Shown here: positions 1-9,565 of the stretch, piece by piece
How the letters are laid out: each line of letters starts with the position of its first letter
Numbering within the stretch: position 1 is the first letter of the stretch
Source: Bacteroidales bacterium
GTDB lineage: Bacteria; Bacteroidota; Bacteroidia; Bacteroidales; UBA10428
Direction: 5' to 3'
Assembly (NCBI GenBank): GCA_016926235.1
Contig: JAFGOZ010000239.1
Location: forward strand, 1-64,000
DNA length: 64,000 bases
Notes under the pieces: generated by a model
Seen by the model: the letters and a program-made list of their open reading frames with translations, nothing else
Database searches by the model: none
Told to the model about the DNA's origin: nothing
Position numbers and translations under genes: made by a program

Positions 1-3000
1 AGGCTGACCCTGCAGGCCAATGGCAACAGCAATTGTGCAGCGGCAACAGATTTTATGGATTTGACCGTACGGCGTAACCCAAGTGGTTCGGCCGGTGGGG
101 ATGATTCTACCTGTTACAATGTACCATTTACTGTTTCAACTTCATGGGCGTCAGACTATTCAAGTCTGAGCTGGTCACACAATGGTAATGGCGCACTTAC
201 TGATCCAACATCAATATTTCCAACCTATACACCAGGCCTAGGAGATGGAGGAAATACAGTAACATTAACACTTAGAGTTAATGGATTAGCTAATTGCAAC
301 TTTGTTACCTATACAGCTGACCTGTTTGTTAAACCTTTTGTAACTCCTACAATTTCAGGAAATAATATTGTCTGTGAAGGTGATGCTGGAGAGTTATATT
401 ATACCGAATCAGGTATGTCCAATTACCTATGGAGTGTAACCGGGGCGACTACTGATGCCGGAGGTGGAATAAATGATACTTCAATAACCGTAACGTGGAC
501 CAGTCCAGGTGTTCAGACCGTAAGTGTTAATTATACAAATGCTTTTGGCTGTACGGCTGCTACACCTGTATCATTAAATGTCACTGTGAACCCTCAACCA
601 CAGGACGATCTTGCTGTTAGCGATGACCAGGTTTGTTCATATGAAGATGCACAGGTCGTTGTAACAACGGGTCAAAATGGTATAACATATTATCTGAGAT
701 GGAATAGCGATAACAGGGTAATAGATGGTCCGTATGTTGGAAATGGAATAAATGACATTACATTTACTATTCCTTCCGATTCATTGGCAACCGGGCCGAA
801 TGTATTTAACGTATATGCAACAACGGCTGCCGGATGTAGTGTAGAACTTACAGACCTGGCAACAGTAACCAAATTGCTTCCAATTATTACAACAGTCTTC
901 ACAGACAGCGTAAGTTGTAACGGAGATAACGATGGTTCAGCATGGGTAATAGCTGCCGGCGGAACAGGCGCGGGAACCTATACATATCTATGGAACACAG
1001 TTCCACCAGATAATGATTCATTAATAACAGGACAGTCTGCGGGGACATATATTGTTCAGGTTACGGATGCAGCAGGCTGTCAGGCATCTGATACAGCTTA
1101 TATTGAAGAACCCGAAGTCCTGACATTTACATATACCAAGACAAATTCTACCTGTAACAATACAAATGATGGTACAATCACTTTTACAGCATATGGAGGA
1201 ACAAGACCTTATCAATATTCTATTTATGGGGATGATTTGCTAAGCTACAGTACGGACTCGGTATTTACAGGACTATCAGATGGTACTTATTATCTTATTG
1301 TAATGGATGCTAATGGCTGTAAAACATCTGAGATTCCTGTTGTGGTTACTGAACCGCCACTTATTAATATTCCTTATTCTGTATTCAATGTGGATGGATG
1401 TAACGGTGATTCTACGGGTACTATTAATCTTTATCCTACAGGTGGTACAGGTACTCAAAATCTACTATGTGCATTACTGGATACTTTAACTTTAACACCT
1501 AATTTAGCAAGCTTTGACGATAATTGTAGTTATAATAATTTACCTGCTGGCTCGTATTATGGTTATGTCAGGGATACAGTTTCAGGTTGTATAAGGGTTG
1601 CTAATGGGGGTAGTCCAATACTTGGAGCAGCACCAATAATAATCACCCAGCCTCCTGCAATTACTTTTACTGTAACACAACATACGAATGTAACAGGCTG
1701 CTGGTACAATAATAATGGTAGAATACGTGTAAGTGCTTCCGGAGGAACAGGTACGCTTACCTATTGGATAAACGGGGTGCAAAATACAACTCCTCCCGTA
1801 GATTATTTCAGGAATCTGACAATAGGTACTTATTATATACAGATTATTGATGATAGTCTTTGCTATGCAGATACTACTATTTACATTACAGGACCTGCGC
1901 CAATTGTGATTGATAGTCTTGTGGTGGACAGCGCTACCTGCTACGGATCTGCTGATGGAGCAATAACAATATATGCTTCCGGGGGAACAGGTGCACTTAC
2001 CTATACAATTAATGCACCTGGAGGTCCATTCCAGGCAGTAGGTACACCATTTAGCGGACTTGTTGCCGATACATTTAATGTAAGGATCAGGGATGGTGTA
2101 AACTGTACATTTGATACGACCATTATTGTACTTCAACCCGATCCGATTATAATTACTTCTCCTGTTCAATACACACCCATCACATGCTTTGGCGCTAACG
2201 ATGGAACGATTACCATCCAGGCCAGTGGCGGCGCAGGCGGATTGGAATATTCTATTGACGGAGGATTATCATACATAGGAACTAATACCTTTATCGGATT
2301 ATCACCTGACACTTTCTATGTGGCTGTAAGAGATGTAAATGGATGCGAGATGTTTAGTGATACCATCTATATGGTTGAACCGGATCCAATCCTGATCGAT
2401 TCAACAAATTTTACAAATATTACATGTAATAATGCAGATAATGGTACTATTACTATATATGCAAGTGGCGGTACAGGTACCTTGACTTACTCATTATTTG
2501 ATCTGGCTCCGGCATTGATTACATCCAACGGATCAGGTATATTTGGTAGTTTGTCTGCCGGTAGTTATTATGTTGAAGTTGATGATATCAATGGTTGCGG
2601 GCCGGTTATTTCCGATACCTTCGTAATTATTAATCCTCCGGTACTTGCGATCTTGGTAGATTCTGCTGATAATATATCATGTAACGGAGATACAGACGGA
2701 GCTATATATACAACTGCCAGTGGCGGAACGGGTACGTTATCGTATGCATTATTTAATTCTGCTATGGATTCTGTGGCTAGTAACCTTTCAGGTGACTTCA
2801 CAACTCTATCAGCTGATAGTTATACAATTACAGTAACTGACAGTATGGGATGTACAGCATCCACTCCGATTATTATACTAATTGAACCTGACACCATCAG
2901 TTTTGTTGCTCAAACAGCAACTGATATAAGTTGCTTTGGATACGCAGATGGTCAAATATATATTGAACCAACAGGCGGAACGGTACCCTATATGATGATA

Positions 3001-5898
3001 ATAAATTCAGTTCCTGCTGATACTTTATATGGTAATAATGCTACATTCACAGGATTGGATGCGGGATCATATATAGTATCGGTTACCGATGTAAATAATT
3101 GTAGTGTTGAATATTCTGACACATTGATTATTGCAGAACCATTGCTTCTCGTTCTTGATTCGACCGATGTAGCTGGCATGTCATGTAATGGCGATTCAGC
3201 TACAATAACTATTTATGCAACGGGAGATCCGGGAAGAACCATTGAATACTCTATTGATAGTGGTTATACATTTGTACCTTCCAATGTATTTACCGGATTA
3301 ATTGCAGGGACATACTATACAGCGGTACAATACAATCCGCAGGGTTGTACGGTATTTGGTGATACTATAATAATCACAGAACCTACATCAATTGTTGTTA
3401 CAACTATTGATACAATGCATATTGCAGGATGCGCCGGTGATAATGCAGGCGGATTGCAAGTATCTGCATCAGGTGGTGGTGGTACATACATTTACATTAT
3501 CAATACTGTACCAGCTGATACAAGCCTTACCGGTATATTCGATTCGTTATATGCAGGCAATTACCTGGTAACTGCAGTTGACCAGTATGGTTGTAGCGGA
3601 ATTTCCAATACAATCTCCGTACTTGCCCCGGATGTGCTTAACCTGTTGTATGGTATTGCAGGGCCATCATGTACTGACTCCATTGATGCACGAATAATGG
3701 TGAACGCAACAGGAGGATATAGCCCGTATACATTTGAAATTATGGGCGATGCAACAGAGACCAGCGCTATAGGATTATTTGACTCACTGGCACCGGGCAA
3801 TTACCGGGTAATGGCAACAGATACCGCAGGTTGTGCAGCAATATCAGATACCATCTGGATTACCAATCCTGCTCCTGTTATGATAACTTCCAACTTTGTA
3901 CAGGATGAAAGATGTGCAGGCAGCAACAATGGTAGTATTACATTGAATGTAACCGGAGGAACCGGCCAGTACGAGTATTCTACCGATGGTATAAACTGGG
4001 ATACTTTGAATATTCTGGGTGGTTTAAGCCCCAATACATATTATCCACAGGTACGGGATCAGAATGGATGTTTATTTACCGATACAGGTTATGTGGTGAG
4101 TGCCAAACCTGCAATTGATTTTGCTGTTGCAGATTCAACCAATCCTTTGTGTTACAATGATTCTACTGGAACTGTTACTGTACTTGCTACAGGAGGTAAT
4201 GGAGGCTTTACTTATATTATGCCTGGTGATACTAATGCTACAGGTTACTTTAACTGGTTAAGCGGTGGTATCCAAAAGGTCTATACTTATGATGCAAATG
4301 GTTGTATGGATAGTGTTGTAGTAGCATTGGATGATCCAGATCCAATAATTACATCGGCTTTTGATACTTTCTTTACTAGTCTGGATACCGGGTATGTTAT
4401 AGTAACAATTGATAGTGGCGGTAATCCACCATATCAGTACCAGATTATTTCAGGTTCAATGGATATTGTTTCAAATCCAACATCTAATACAACAATGGAA
4501 TATCATAATTTGGATTCAGGAAGATATACATTCTTCGTATATGATGCAAACGGCTGTATTTCTGAAGAATTAGTTGTTCTGTTAGCTCCGGATAGCAGTC
4601 ATACTTATTGGTATGGCTTTCCAATTGTTACAAAAGTTGGATGGCCTCAATGTCCTGATGATGATGTTGCAATAGTATTCTATACTATTCCGGACAATGC
4701 AGTAAAACCAGTTTATTATAGTTTCAGATATGATACTCTCAATCCACCACTTATACCTACAAATCAAGATCGCATTCAACGGCAATTAGCACTTAATACT
4801 TATTATGTATATATCGAGGATTCTGAAGGTAAATTCTTTATGGATACTATTGATGTAAAAGCGCCTAATGAAATTGTTCCCTATATGTCAGTAGGAGGAA
4901 TAACCTGTAACCTGCATGAAAGCAATGGTATTGTAATATTTGACAGTATCCATGGAGGCACTCCCAGTTTTGATTATTATCAGATAGTTGATCCTGATAC
5001 CATTGAGTTGGAGTATAACTATTTAAGCCAAATTGGTGATACCGGTGAACTTCATTTTTATGTTGAAGATAGTCATGGTTGTCCATGGGATACTACAGTA
5101 AGAATGACTTATGATACTATAGTAATTGCAAATGCAGGACCTGATACTGCGCATATCTGTTGGTATTCAGATACAGTTCTTCTTTATCAGTCTGGTGGTC
5201 ATTCTTATGAATGGGAAGTAGATCCTGCATACAATTATGAAGGGGATTCTGCACTAATCCATCTTCCCAGATATCCTGGATATACCTTCTTTAATGGCGA
5301 TTCATCTCTAAGATTGATATTAACAGCATGGAAGTATAATCGTTGCTATGACAAAGACACTATAATGATGATTGTATTGGATGATCCTGAATTGGACTTA
5401 ACAATAAACACACCAACAGATGTAATCTATGGTGCAGAGGTTGATTTCCTGGCAAATAGAGGATCATATTTTGATTCAATATGGTGGTATGCCGATACCA
5501 TAATGCTGGAAGACTATATCAATGACACTACTGCAAGTTTTGTTATTGATTCGAATATCTACTATGTTGTGATTGGAAAGGATAACTATAGTTGCTATGA
5601 TTATGATACAATTGCCCTGAAAACATATGGCGAGATTGAGGTTCCATCCGGCTTCTCGCCAAATGATGATGGATTTAATGATACCTGGGTAATTGAAAAT
5701 TCATTTGGATACCCGGATCTGGTTGTTGAAGTTTACAACAGGTGGGGTAACCTGGTATTCAAGCACAAAGGGTATTATAAGCCATGGGATGGTAAACGGA
5801 ATGGCAAAGCCTTGCCATCAGGTACATATTACTATGTAATTTACCCGAATAAAGAAGGATATAAATCATCTAGTGGTACAGTTACTATACTGGAGTAG
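1..5898 (+). CDS. Giant SprB-like secreted adhesin with T9SS type B sorting domain (5' end outside window)
   Basis: The open frame runs in from the left edge (codons before the first ATG at 55 are open), so at least 1965 residues are present and the N-terminus is missing. The visible part starts with PKD-like beta-sandwich segments. It continues with about 14 clear and 3 degenerate SprB-type repeats, each with a Cys followed by a DG.I core and a GGTG turn. It ends with a gliding-motility-associated C-terminal domain (nt about 5635-5895: SGFSPNDDGFND, then VYNRWGNLVF, then LPSGTYYY). In this family that tail directs export across the outer membrane by T9SS as a type B substrate. A large surface adhesin is the likely role; the ligand cannot be predicted. 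PorP/SprF lies directly downstream, as is usual for type B substrates. The first ~110 bases look clearly more GC-rich than the rest. Confidence 0.93.
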   Translation, partial: RLTLQANGNSNCAAATDFMDLTVRRNPSGSAGGDDSTCYNVPFTVSTSWASDYSSLSWSHNGNGALTDPTSIFPTYTPGLGDGGNTVTLTLRVNGLANCNFVTYTADLFVKPFVTPTISGNNIVCEGDAGELYYTESGMSNYLWSVTGATTDAGGGINDTSITVTWTSPGVQTVSVNYTNAFGCTAATPVSLNVTVNPQPQDDLAVSDDQVCSYEDAQVVVTTGQNGITYYLRWNSDNRVIDGPYVGNGINDITFTIPSDSLATGPNVFNVYATTAAGCSVELTDLATVTKLLPIITTVFTDSVSCNGDNDGSAWVIAAGGTGAGTYTYLWNTVPPDNDSLITGQSAGTYIVQVTDAAGCQASDTAYIEEPEVLTFTYTKTNSTCNNTNDGTITFTAYGGTRPYQYSIYGDDLLSYSTDSVFTGLSDGTYYLIVMDANGCKTSEIPVVVTEPPLINIPYSVFNVDGCNGDSTGTINLYPTGGTGTQNLLCALLDTLTLTPNLASFDDNCSYNNLPAGSYYGYVRDTVSGCIRVANGGSPILGAAPIIITQPPAITFTVTQHTNVTGCWYNNNGRIRVSASGGTGTLTYWINGVQNTTPPVDYFRNLTIGTYYIQIIDDSLCYADTTIYITGPAPIVIDSLVVDSATCYGSADGAITIYASGGTGALTYTINAPGGPFQAVGTPFSGLVADTFNVRIRDGVNCTFDTTIIVLQPDPIIITSPVQYTPITCFGANDGTITIQASGGAGGLEYSIDGGLSYIGTNTFIGLSPDTFYVAVRDVNGCEMFSDTIYMVEPDPILIDSTNFTNITCNNADNGTITIYASGGTGTLTYSLFDLAPALITSNGSGIFGSLSAGSYYVEVDDINGCGPVISDTFVIINPPVLAILVDSADNISCNGDTDGAIYTTASGGTGTLSYALFNSAMDSVASNLSGDFTTLSADSYTITVTDSMGCTASTPIIILIEPDTISFVAQTATDISCFGYADGQIYIEPTGGTVPYMMIINSVPADTLYGNNATFTGLDAGSYIVSVTDVNNCSVEYSDTLIIAEPLLLVLDSTDVAGMSCNGDSATITIYATGDPGRTIEYSIDSGYTFVPSNVFTGLIAGTYYTAVQYNPQGCTVFGDTIIITEPTSIVVTTIDTMHIAGCAGDNAGGLQVSASGGGGTYIYIINTVPADTSLTGIFDSLYAGNYLVTAVDQYGCSGISNTISVLAPDVLNLLYGIAGPSCTDSIDARIMVNATGGYSPYTFEIMGDATETSAIGLFDSLAPGNYRVMATDTAGCAAISDTIWITNPAPVMITSNFVQDERCAGSNNGSITLNVTGGTGQYEYSTDGINWDTLNILGGLSPNTYYPQVRDQNGCLFTDTGYVVSAKPAIDFAVADSTNPLCYNDSTGTVTVLATGGNGGFTYIMPGDTNATGYFNWLSGGIQKVYTYDANGCMDSVVVALDDPDPIITSAFDTFFTSLDTGYVIVTIDSGGNPPYQYQIISGSMDIVSNPTSNTTMEYHNLDSGRYTFFVYDANGCISEELVVLLAPDSSHTYWYGFPIVTKVGWPQCPDDDVAIVFYTIPDNAVKPVYYSFRYDTLNPPLIPTNQDRIQRQLALNTYYVYIEDSEGKFFMDTIDVKAPNEIVPYMSVGGITCNLHESNGIVIFDSIHGGTPSFDYYQIVDPDTIELEYNYLSQIGDTGELHFYVEDSHGCPWDTTVRMTYDTIVIANAGPDTAHICWYSDTVLLYQSGGHSYEWEVDPAYNYEGDSALIHLPRYPGYTFFNGDSSLRLILTAWKYNRCYDKDTIMMIVLDDPELDLTINTPTDVIYGAEVDFLANRGSYFDSIWWYADTIMLEDYINDTTASFVIDSNIYYVVIGKDNYSCYDYDTIALKTYGEIEVPSGFSPNDDGFNDTWVIENSFGYPDLVVEVYNRWGNLVFKHKGYYKPWDGKRNGKALPSGTYYYVIYPNKEGYKSSSGTVTILE
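901..4330 (+). repeat. Array of about 14 SprB-type protein repeats
   Basis: This is a protein-level tandem repeat inside the adhesin gene, with a period of roughly 75-95 codons. Each unit opens with a motif like SCNGDNDG, followed by a GGTG turn, an aromatic strand, and a closing GLSDGTYYL-like strand and DANGC. Units are diverged at DNA level, so the array looks old rather than freshly expanded. Three weaker units follow up to about 5110. In SprB such repeats form a long extended surface filament. Confidence 0.85.
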
Positions 5899-5952
5899 AT
5901 AACTAAAAATTTTTAAGAAAATAAGAAAATAAAACCATAATATTGAAGGCAG

Positions 5953-5984
5953 GGAAGCTAATTGGCGAAGGTAAATTAGCTTCC
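5953..5984 (+). terminator. Hairpin between adhesin gene and porP/sprF
   Basis: An 11-bp perfect stem (GGAAGCTAATT, 5953-5963, with AATTAGCTTCC, 5974-5984) encloses a 10-base loop. Only a weak T-rich tail follows (TTCTAATCC), so it may be a partial terminator or mRNA-stabilising hairpin that sets the ratio of adhesin to PorP/SprF mRNA rather than a full stop. Confidence 0.5.
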
Positions 5985-6042
5985 TTCTAATCCTTGCACC
6001 CTCAGCGGGGGATGCTAAAACTGAACAGAAAATTATTGAATT

Positions 6043-6936
6043 ATGAAAAAAATATATTTAGTTCTATTGGTGATAAGTGTTGTGGGACTTTCAGGAATTA
6101 ATGCTCAACAATCACCTTTATATACGCAGTATATGTTTAATCCGTATATAATTAACCCGGCGTTTGCGGGGACCAATCTGTATTACCAGATCAGGTCGAG
6201 TCACCGATTCCAATGGGCAGGCTTAACTGATGCCCCTATTACCAATGAAATAGCTTGTTATGGGCCGCATTCCTCAAAGGATATGGGCTTTGGAGGTTAT
6301 ATTTATAATGATATTACCGGGCCGACCAGCCGTACAGGATTAATGGGAACCTATGCCTATAATATTGCAATTAATGCTGACTTCAGGGTATCTGGAGGTT
6401 TATCCGTTGGCCTGATGCAATATAAATACGATAAAGGAAAGATTGACGTCCTGGATGCTGGAGATCCCTCAGATAATGATGAAGTTGAAGCTGTTTTTAC
6501 ACCCGATGCAAAGCTTGGTTTCCTGCTTTATGCGTATAATATGCATTTTGGAATTTCAGCTGATCAGATCCTGCATAACGATTTTAAGAAGGAAGGTTTT
6601 GGAAGGTTAACACGTCACTTTTATATTCTTGGAGGATATAAATTTTTTGTAAATCCTCATCTGGCACTTGACCCGTCGGTCATGATGAAGAAGGTAATTG
6701 GGGCGCCATTTCAGGCTGAAATAAGCTGTAAAGCTACTATGCAGAAGAAATTCTGGGGTGGGTTGTCATTCCGTTCAAAAGAATCCCTTTCGGTACTGTT
6801 GGGCTATATTCATAATGAAAAGATTGAGATCGGATACTCCTATGATATTGGTGTGAATACTATGCGCCGGGTGCATACCGGTTCGCATGAAATGATGATA
6901 GGGTATAAGTTTGACGATATTAAGAAGACACGCTAA
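6043..6936 (+). CDS. PorP/SprF family T9SS outer-membrane protein
   Basis: A 297-residue protein with an N-terminal signal peptide ending near NAQQSPLYTQYMFNP, the hallmark start of PorP/SprF proteins. The rest is a 14-strand-type outer-membrane barrel pattern ending in a typical strand (HEMMIGYKFD). In Flavobacterium, SprF is needed for export and attachment of SprB, and type B T9SS substrates are usually encoded next to such a partner. The giant type B adhesin immediately upstream fits this pairing. It is the first of two PorP/SprF genes in the window; the other (57029) belongs to the gldKLMN locus. A DUF4296 lipoprotein gene follows after one base, suggesting co-transcription. Length is normal for the family. 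Confidence 0.92.
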   Translation: MKKIYLVLLVISVVGLSGINAQQSPLYTQYMFNPYIINPAFAGTNLYYQIRSSHRFQWAGLTDAPITNEIACYGPHSSKDMGFGGYIYNDITGPTSRTGLMGTYAYNIAINADFRVSGGLSVGLMQYKYDKGKIDVLDAGDPSDNDEVEAVFTPDAKLGFLLYAYNMHFGISADQILHNDFKKEGFGRLTRHFYILGGYKFFVNPHLALDPSVMMKKVIGAPFQAEISCKATMQKKFWGGLSFRSKESLSVLLGYIHNEKIEIGYSYDIGVNTMRRVHTGSHEMMIGYKFDDIKKTR

Positions 6937-6937
6937 G

Positions 6938-7297
6938 ATGAGGAGTAAAGTACTGTTGTCCGTTTTTATATTTTCTCTTGCATGCTCATCAGGCAGGCGT
7001 AAGCTTATTCCCGAAGATGATATGGTTAATATTTTAAAAGAGATGCATATTTGCGAAGCTGTTTTCACTACTTCACATATACGGGATTCAAAATTTGGCT
7101 ATACTGACTCATTGAATGTTTACGACTCAATTATTACCAGGTATGGCTACACCACTGCAATGTACGACTCCACTATAAAATACTATGTTTATCATACTGA
7201 AAAATTTGAAGAACTGTATGATAAGGTTATTGAAGAATTAAACAAACTTGAGGGTGAGGTATTGGATTCGATAAAGAATAGAAACACTCGGGACTAA
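6938..7297 (+). CDS. DUF4296-type lipoprotein
   Basis: A 119-residue protein starting at the ATG one base after the porP/sprF stop. An upstream in-frame TTG at 6911 would overlap porP and put unlikely residues before the signal peptide. The N-terminus (MRSKVLLSVFIFSLACSS) is a lipoprotein signal with the acylated Cys in LACSS. The conserved part, around MVNILKEMHICEA and repeated short tyrosine- and aspartate-rich helices, matches DUF4296, a Bacteroidota lipoprotein family of unknown function. Gene order suggests translation with porP/sprF and a possible envelope role beside T9SS, but this is inference. Confidence 0.75.
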   Translation: MRSKVLLSVFIFSLACSSGRRKLIPEDDMVNILKEMHICEAVFTTSHIRDSKFGYTDSLNVYDSIITRYGYTTAMYDSTIKYYVYHTEKFEELYDKVIEELNKLEGEVLDSIKNRNTRD

Positions 7298-7402
7298 TCC
7301 ATTACATTATTTAAGCCTTTTTTGTATCTTCACAAAATCAGAGTTTTATTATTTGTAGATGCTTTATTTTGTTTGAATAAAACATGAAAAGGCTTTAAAA
7401 AA

Positions 7403-7523
7403 GGGCTAAATATAGCCCACGGATTTATCCGGGGGTAGGTATATGCCTATATACAAATCGGACTTTAGTCCGTAATATAAATGAAACTACCTGCAAAAGA
7501 TTATGATCCTGTGCTTTAGCACA
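7403..7523. repeat. Cluster of REP-like short palindromes
   Basis: The 277-base gap between the lipoprotein and amidohydrolase genes holds four compact hairpins: GGGCTA-AATA-TAGCCC (7403-7418), CGGAT-TT-ATCCG (7420-7431), CGGACT-TT-AGTCCG (7459-7472) and TGTGCT-TT-AGCACA (7510-7523). Three have a TT loop, and the last two share the core CTTTAG with compensating stem changes. This resembles REP-type elements mobilised by RAYT transposases. No transposase gene is in the window. Confidence 0.6.
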
Positions 7524-7574
7524 TACAACAAATATTTATATACAGTATACTATTAATGTTTTATATAGCTCATC

Positions 7575-8756
7575 ATGCGTCGCATTACTGCCAATTATAT
7601 AATTCCGGTTACTTCTGCACCCATGCCATTTGGCTTGGTGGAAATGGATGATAAAGGCATTATTACCTCTATTATTCCAAAGGAGGAATATAATCCGGAC
7701 ACTTCAATTGAAAAATATGACGGAATAATAGTTCCGGGATTTGTAAATACGCATTGCCATCTGGAATTATCGTATATGAAAGCGAAAATTGCACAGGGAG
7801 GAGGTTTGATAGATTTCCTGGCAAAAGTGAGAAAAATAAGAGCAGAAGATCAGGATATAATTGATACTTCGATTTATGAAGCCGATAAGGCAATGCAACA
7901 GGCAGGTATTGTTGCAGTAGGCGATATTTCAAATAGTAATCACAGTTTTTTATGTAAATCGCGAAGTCCCATCGCATATCATACTTTTATTGAAATGTAT
8001 GGGGTGGATGAAAAGCTGGCAGGTGAAATGTACGATCGGGCGATTCGTTTGGAAAATGAAGCGAAATTCAAGGGATTACCGGTTTCTATTACGCTTCATT
8101 CTCCATATTCATCTTCATTTGAGTTGAGAGGTATGTTTTTTAAAAAACTGGAACAAAATAGCATATTGTCTTTTCATCACCAGGAATCGCTGGAAGAGCT
8201 GGAAATGTTTGAATCAGGTAAGGGGAGGCTGCATGAATTAATGATAAAATTGGGATTAAATAGTACTATATGGAATGAAAAGGGGAAAAGCTCAACAGGT
8301 TTTTTACTCGAACATATAAGAAATGATACAAAGATATTACTGGTTCATAATACATTTTCACAGGAAAGTACAATACAAAAAAGTTTGGAAAGTCATCCCA
8401 ATATTACATGGGTAATATGTCCGGGATCAAACCGGTATATTCAAAAAAAACTTCCTGATATTCCTGTATTTATAAAAAACAGTTGTAAAATTGCTATAGG
8501 AACAGATAGTTATGCATCAAATTCCAGTTTGTCGGTTTTGGATGAGATGAAAATTATAACCACCGCATTTCCTGAAATTCTTCTTGCAGATTTAATTGCC
8601 TGGGGTACACTAAACGGTGCAAAAGCACTTAATATGGATAGTTACTTGGGATCACTGGATGTAGGGAAAAGACCAGGGCTTAATCTGATAAAAAATGTTG
8701 ATATAAATAGACTTCAGCTTACACCGGATAGTACAGTTAAACCATTATTTCCGTAA
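7575..8756 (+). CDS. Amidohydrolase-superfamily deaminase/chlorohydrolase-like protein
   Basis: A 393-residue metal-dependent hydrolase of the TRZ/ATZ-like (cytosine deaminase/chlorohydrolase) branch. Visible ligands are His60 and His62 in NTHCHLELS, a His-x-x-Glu pair at His201/Glu204 (FHHQES), His258 in LVHNTF, and Asp311 in IGTDSYASN, in the order expected for mononuclear-metal deaminases. The C-terminal GSLDVGKRPGL is the usual return to the small composite beta domain. The substrate (guanine, S-adenosylhomocysteine, aminofutalosine or another aminopurine) cannot be told from sequence. A radical SAM gene follows after 27 bases and a glycosyltransferase after that, but no known pathway links the three. 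The ATG at 7575 sits downstream of the hairpin cluster. Confidence 0.85.
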   Translation: MRRITANYIIPVTSAPMPFGLVEMDDKGIITSIIPKEEYNPDTSIEKYDGIIVPGFVNTHCHLELSYMKAKIAQGGGLIDFLAKVRKIRAEDQDIIDTSIYEADKAMQQAGIVAVGDISNSNHSFLCKSRSPIAYHTFIEMYGVDEKLAGEMYDRAIRLENEAKFKGLPVSITLHSPYSSSFELRGMFFKKLEQNSILSFHHQESLEELEMFESGKGRLHELMIKLGLNSTIWNEKGKSSTGFLLEHIRNDTKILLVHNTFSQESTIQKSLESHPNITWVICPGSNRYIQKKLPDIPVFIKNSCKIAIGTDSYASNSSLSVLDEMKIITTAFPEILLADLIAWGTLNGAKALNMDSYLGSLDVGKRPGLNLIKNVDINRLQLTPDSTVKPLFP

Positions 8757-8761
8757 CTTTG
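8754..8761 (+). promoter_or_regulatory. Possible -7 promoter element before radical SAM gene
   Basis: TAACTTTG matches the Bacteroidota -7 consensus TAnnTTTG and lies 22 bases before the ATG at 8784. It overlaps the amidohydrolase stop codon. No TTTG was found at the -33 position, so this is weak. Confidence 0.35.
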
Positions 8762-8783
8762 TTACCTTTCAGATTATATTTAC

Positions 8784-9563
8784 ATGGCGACATTTCTTTT
8801 TGATAAAATTATTTTTGGACCTGTAGCAAGCCGGCGGTTAGGAGTTTCATTAGGTATCAATCTTCTGCCTAATAACTGTAAGCTTTGTAACTTTGATTGT
8901 ATTTATTGTGAATGCGGCTGGACCCCGGATGAAAAATCTATTATTAAAAGTTATCACCCCCGTTCTCTGGTAAAACTTACCCTTGAAAGCAAACTCAGGG
9001 AGATGAAAAATAACCATGAAGAACTGGATGTAATAACTTTTGCGGGCAATGGTGAACCTACGATGCACCCGGAGTTTGATGGGATAATTGATGACACGGT
9101 ATTGGTTCGAAATACATATTTCCCGGCAGCAAAAATTGCAGTGCTTTCCAATTCAACACTAATACATAAAGAGCATATTTTCAGGGCATTGCAAAAGATA
9201 GAAATGAATATTCTTAAGCTGGATTCAGTTTTCGAACACACTATCCAATTGATAAATCAACCAAGGGGTAAAATATATCCGGATAAGTTGATTAAATATC
9301 TAACCAGGTTTAATGGGAAGCTCATCATTCAAACACTTTTTTTACGTGGTGAAGTGAATGGACATATGATAGATAATACTACAGAAAAAGAAATTAGTGC
9401 CTGGTTAAAAGCTTTGGGAAAGATTAAACCACAGATGGTCATGATCTATACTTTTGCAAGAGAAACACCTGTTGAAACGCTCCAGAAAGCATCAAAAGAA
9501 GAACTCCAACAAATTGCTCAACGAGTTAATAATTTGGGTATAGAAACTCAGATATCTGATTAA
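8784..9563 (+). CDS. Radical SAM protein (COG0731-like)
   Basis: A 259-residue radical SAM enzyme. The cluster-binding motif is Cys35-x3-Cys39-x2-Cys42 (CNFDCIYC), preceded by an N-terminal GPVASRRLGVSLGINLLP segment typical of the COG0731-type Fe-S oxidoreductases found widely in Bacteroidota. The SAM-binding region follows as TFAGNGEPTMHPEF. Later parts (SNSTLIHKEH, LKLDSV, IQTLFLRG) fit the partial TIM barrel. The reaction is unknown; the related wybutosine enzyme is only a distant family link. The next gene starts two bases after the stop, so the two are likely co-transcribed. Confidence 0.85.
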   Translation: MATFLFDKIIFGPVASRRLGVSLGINLLPNNCKLCNFDCIYCECGWTPDEKSIIKSYHPRSLVKLTLESKLREMKNNHEELDVITFAGNGEPTMHPEFDGIIDDTVLVRNTYFPAAKIAVLSNSTLIHKEHIFRALQKIEMNILKLDSVFEHTIQLINQPRGKIYPDKLIKYLTRFNGKLIIQTLFLRGEVNGHMIDNTTEKEISAWLKALGKIKPQMVMIYTFARETPVETLQKASKEELQQIAQRVNNLGIETQISD

Positions 9564-9565
9564 AC

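Noticed and set aside
1582..2169. 195-codon minus-strand ORF inside the adhesin gene
   Set aside because: It is a frame opposite the repeats and is rich in Cys, Ile and Tyr, with no family features.
901..4330. CRISPR-like or DNA tandem repeat
   Set aside because: Repeats are conserved as protein, not as DNA, and have no uniform spacers.
7575..9563. Amidohydrolase plus radical SAM gene as a futalosine (menaquinone) pathway
   Set aside because: The radical SAM protein is of the COG0731 type, not MqnE or MqnC, and no other mqn gene is present.
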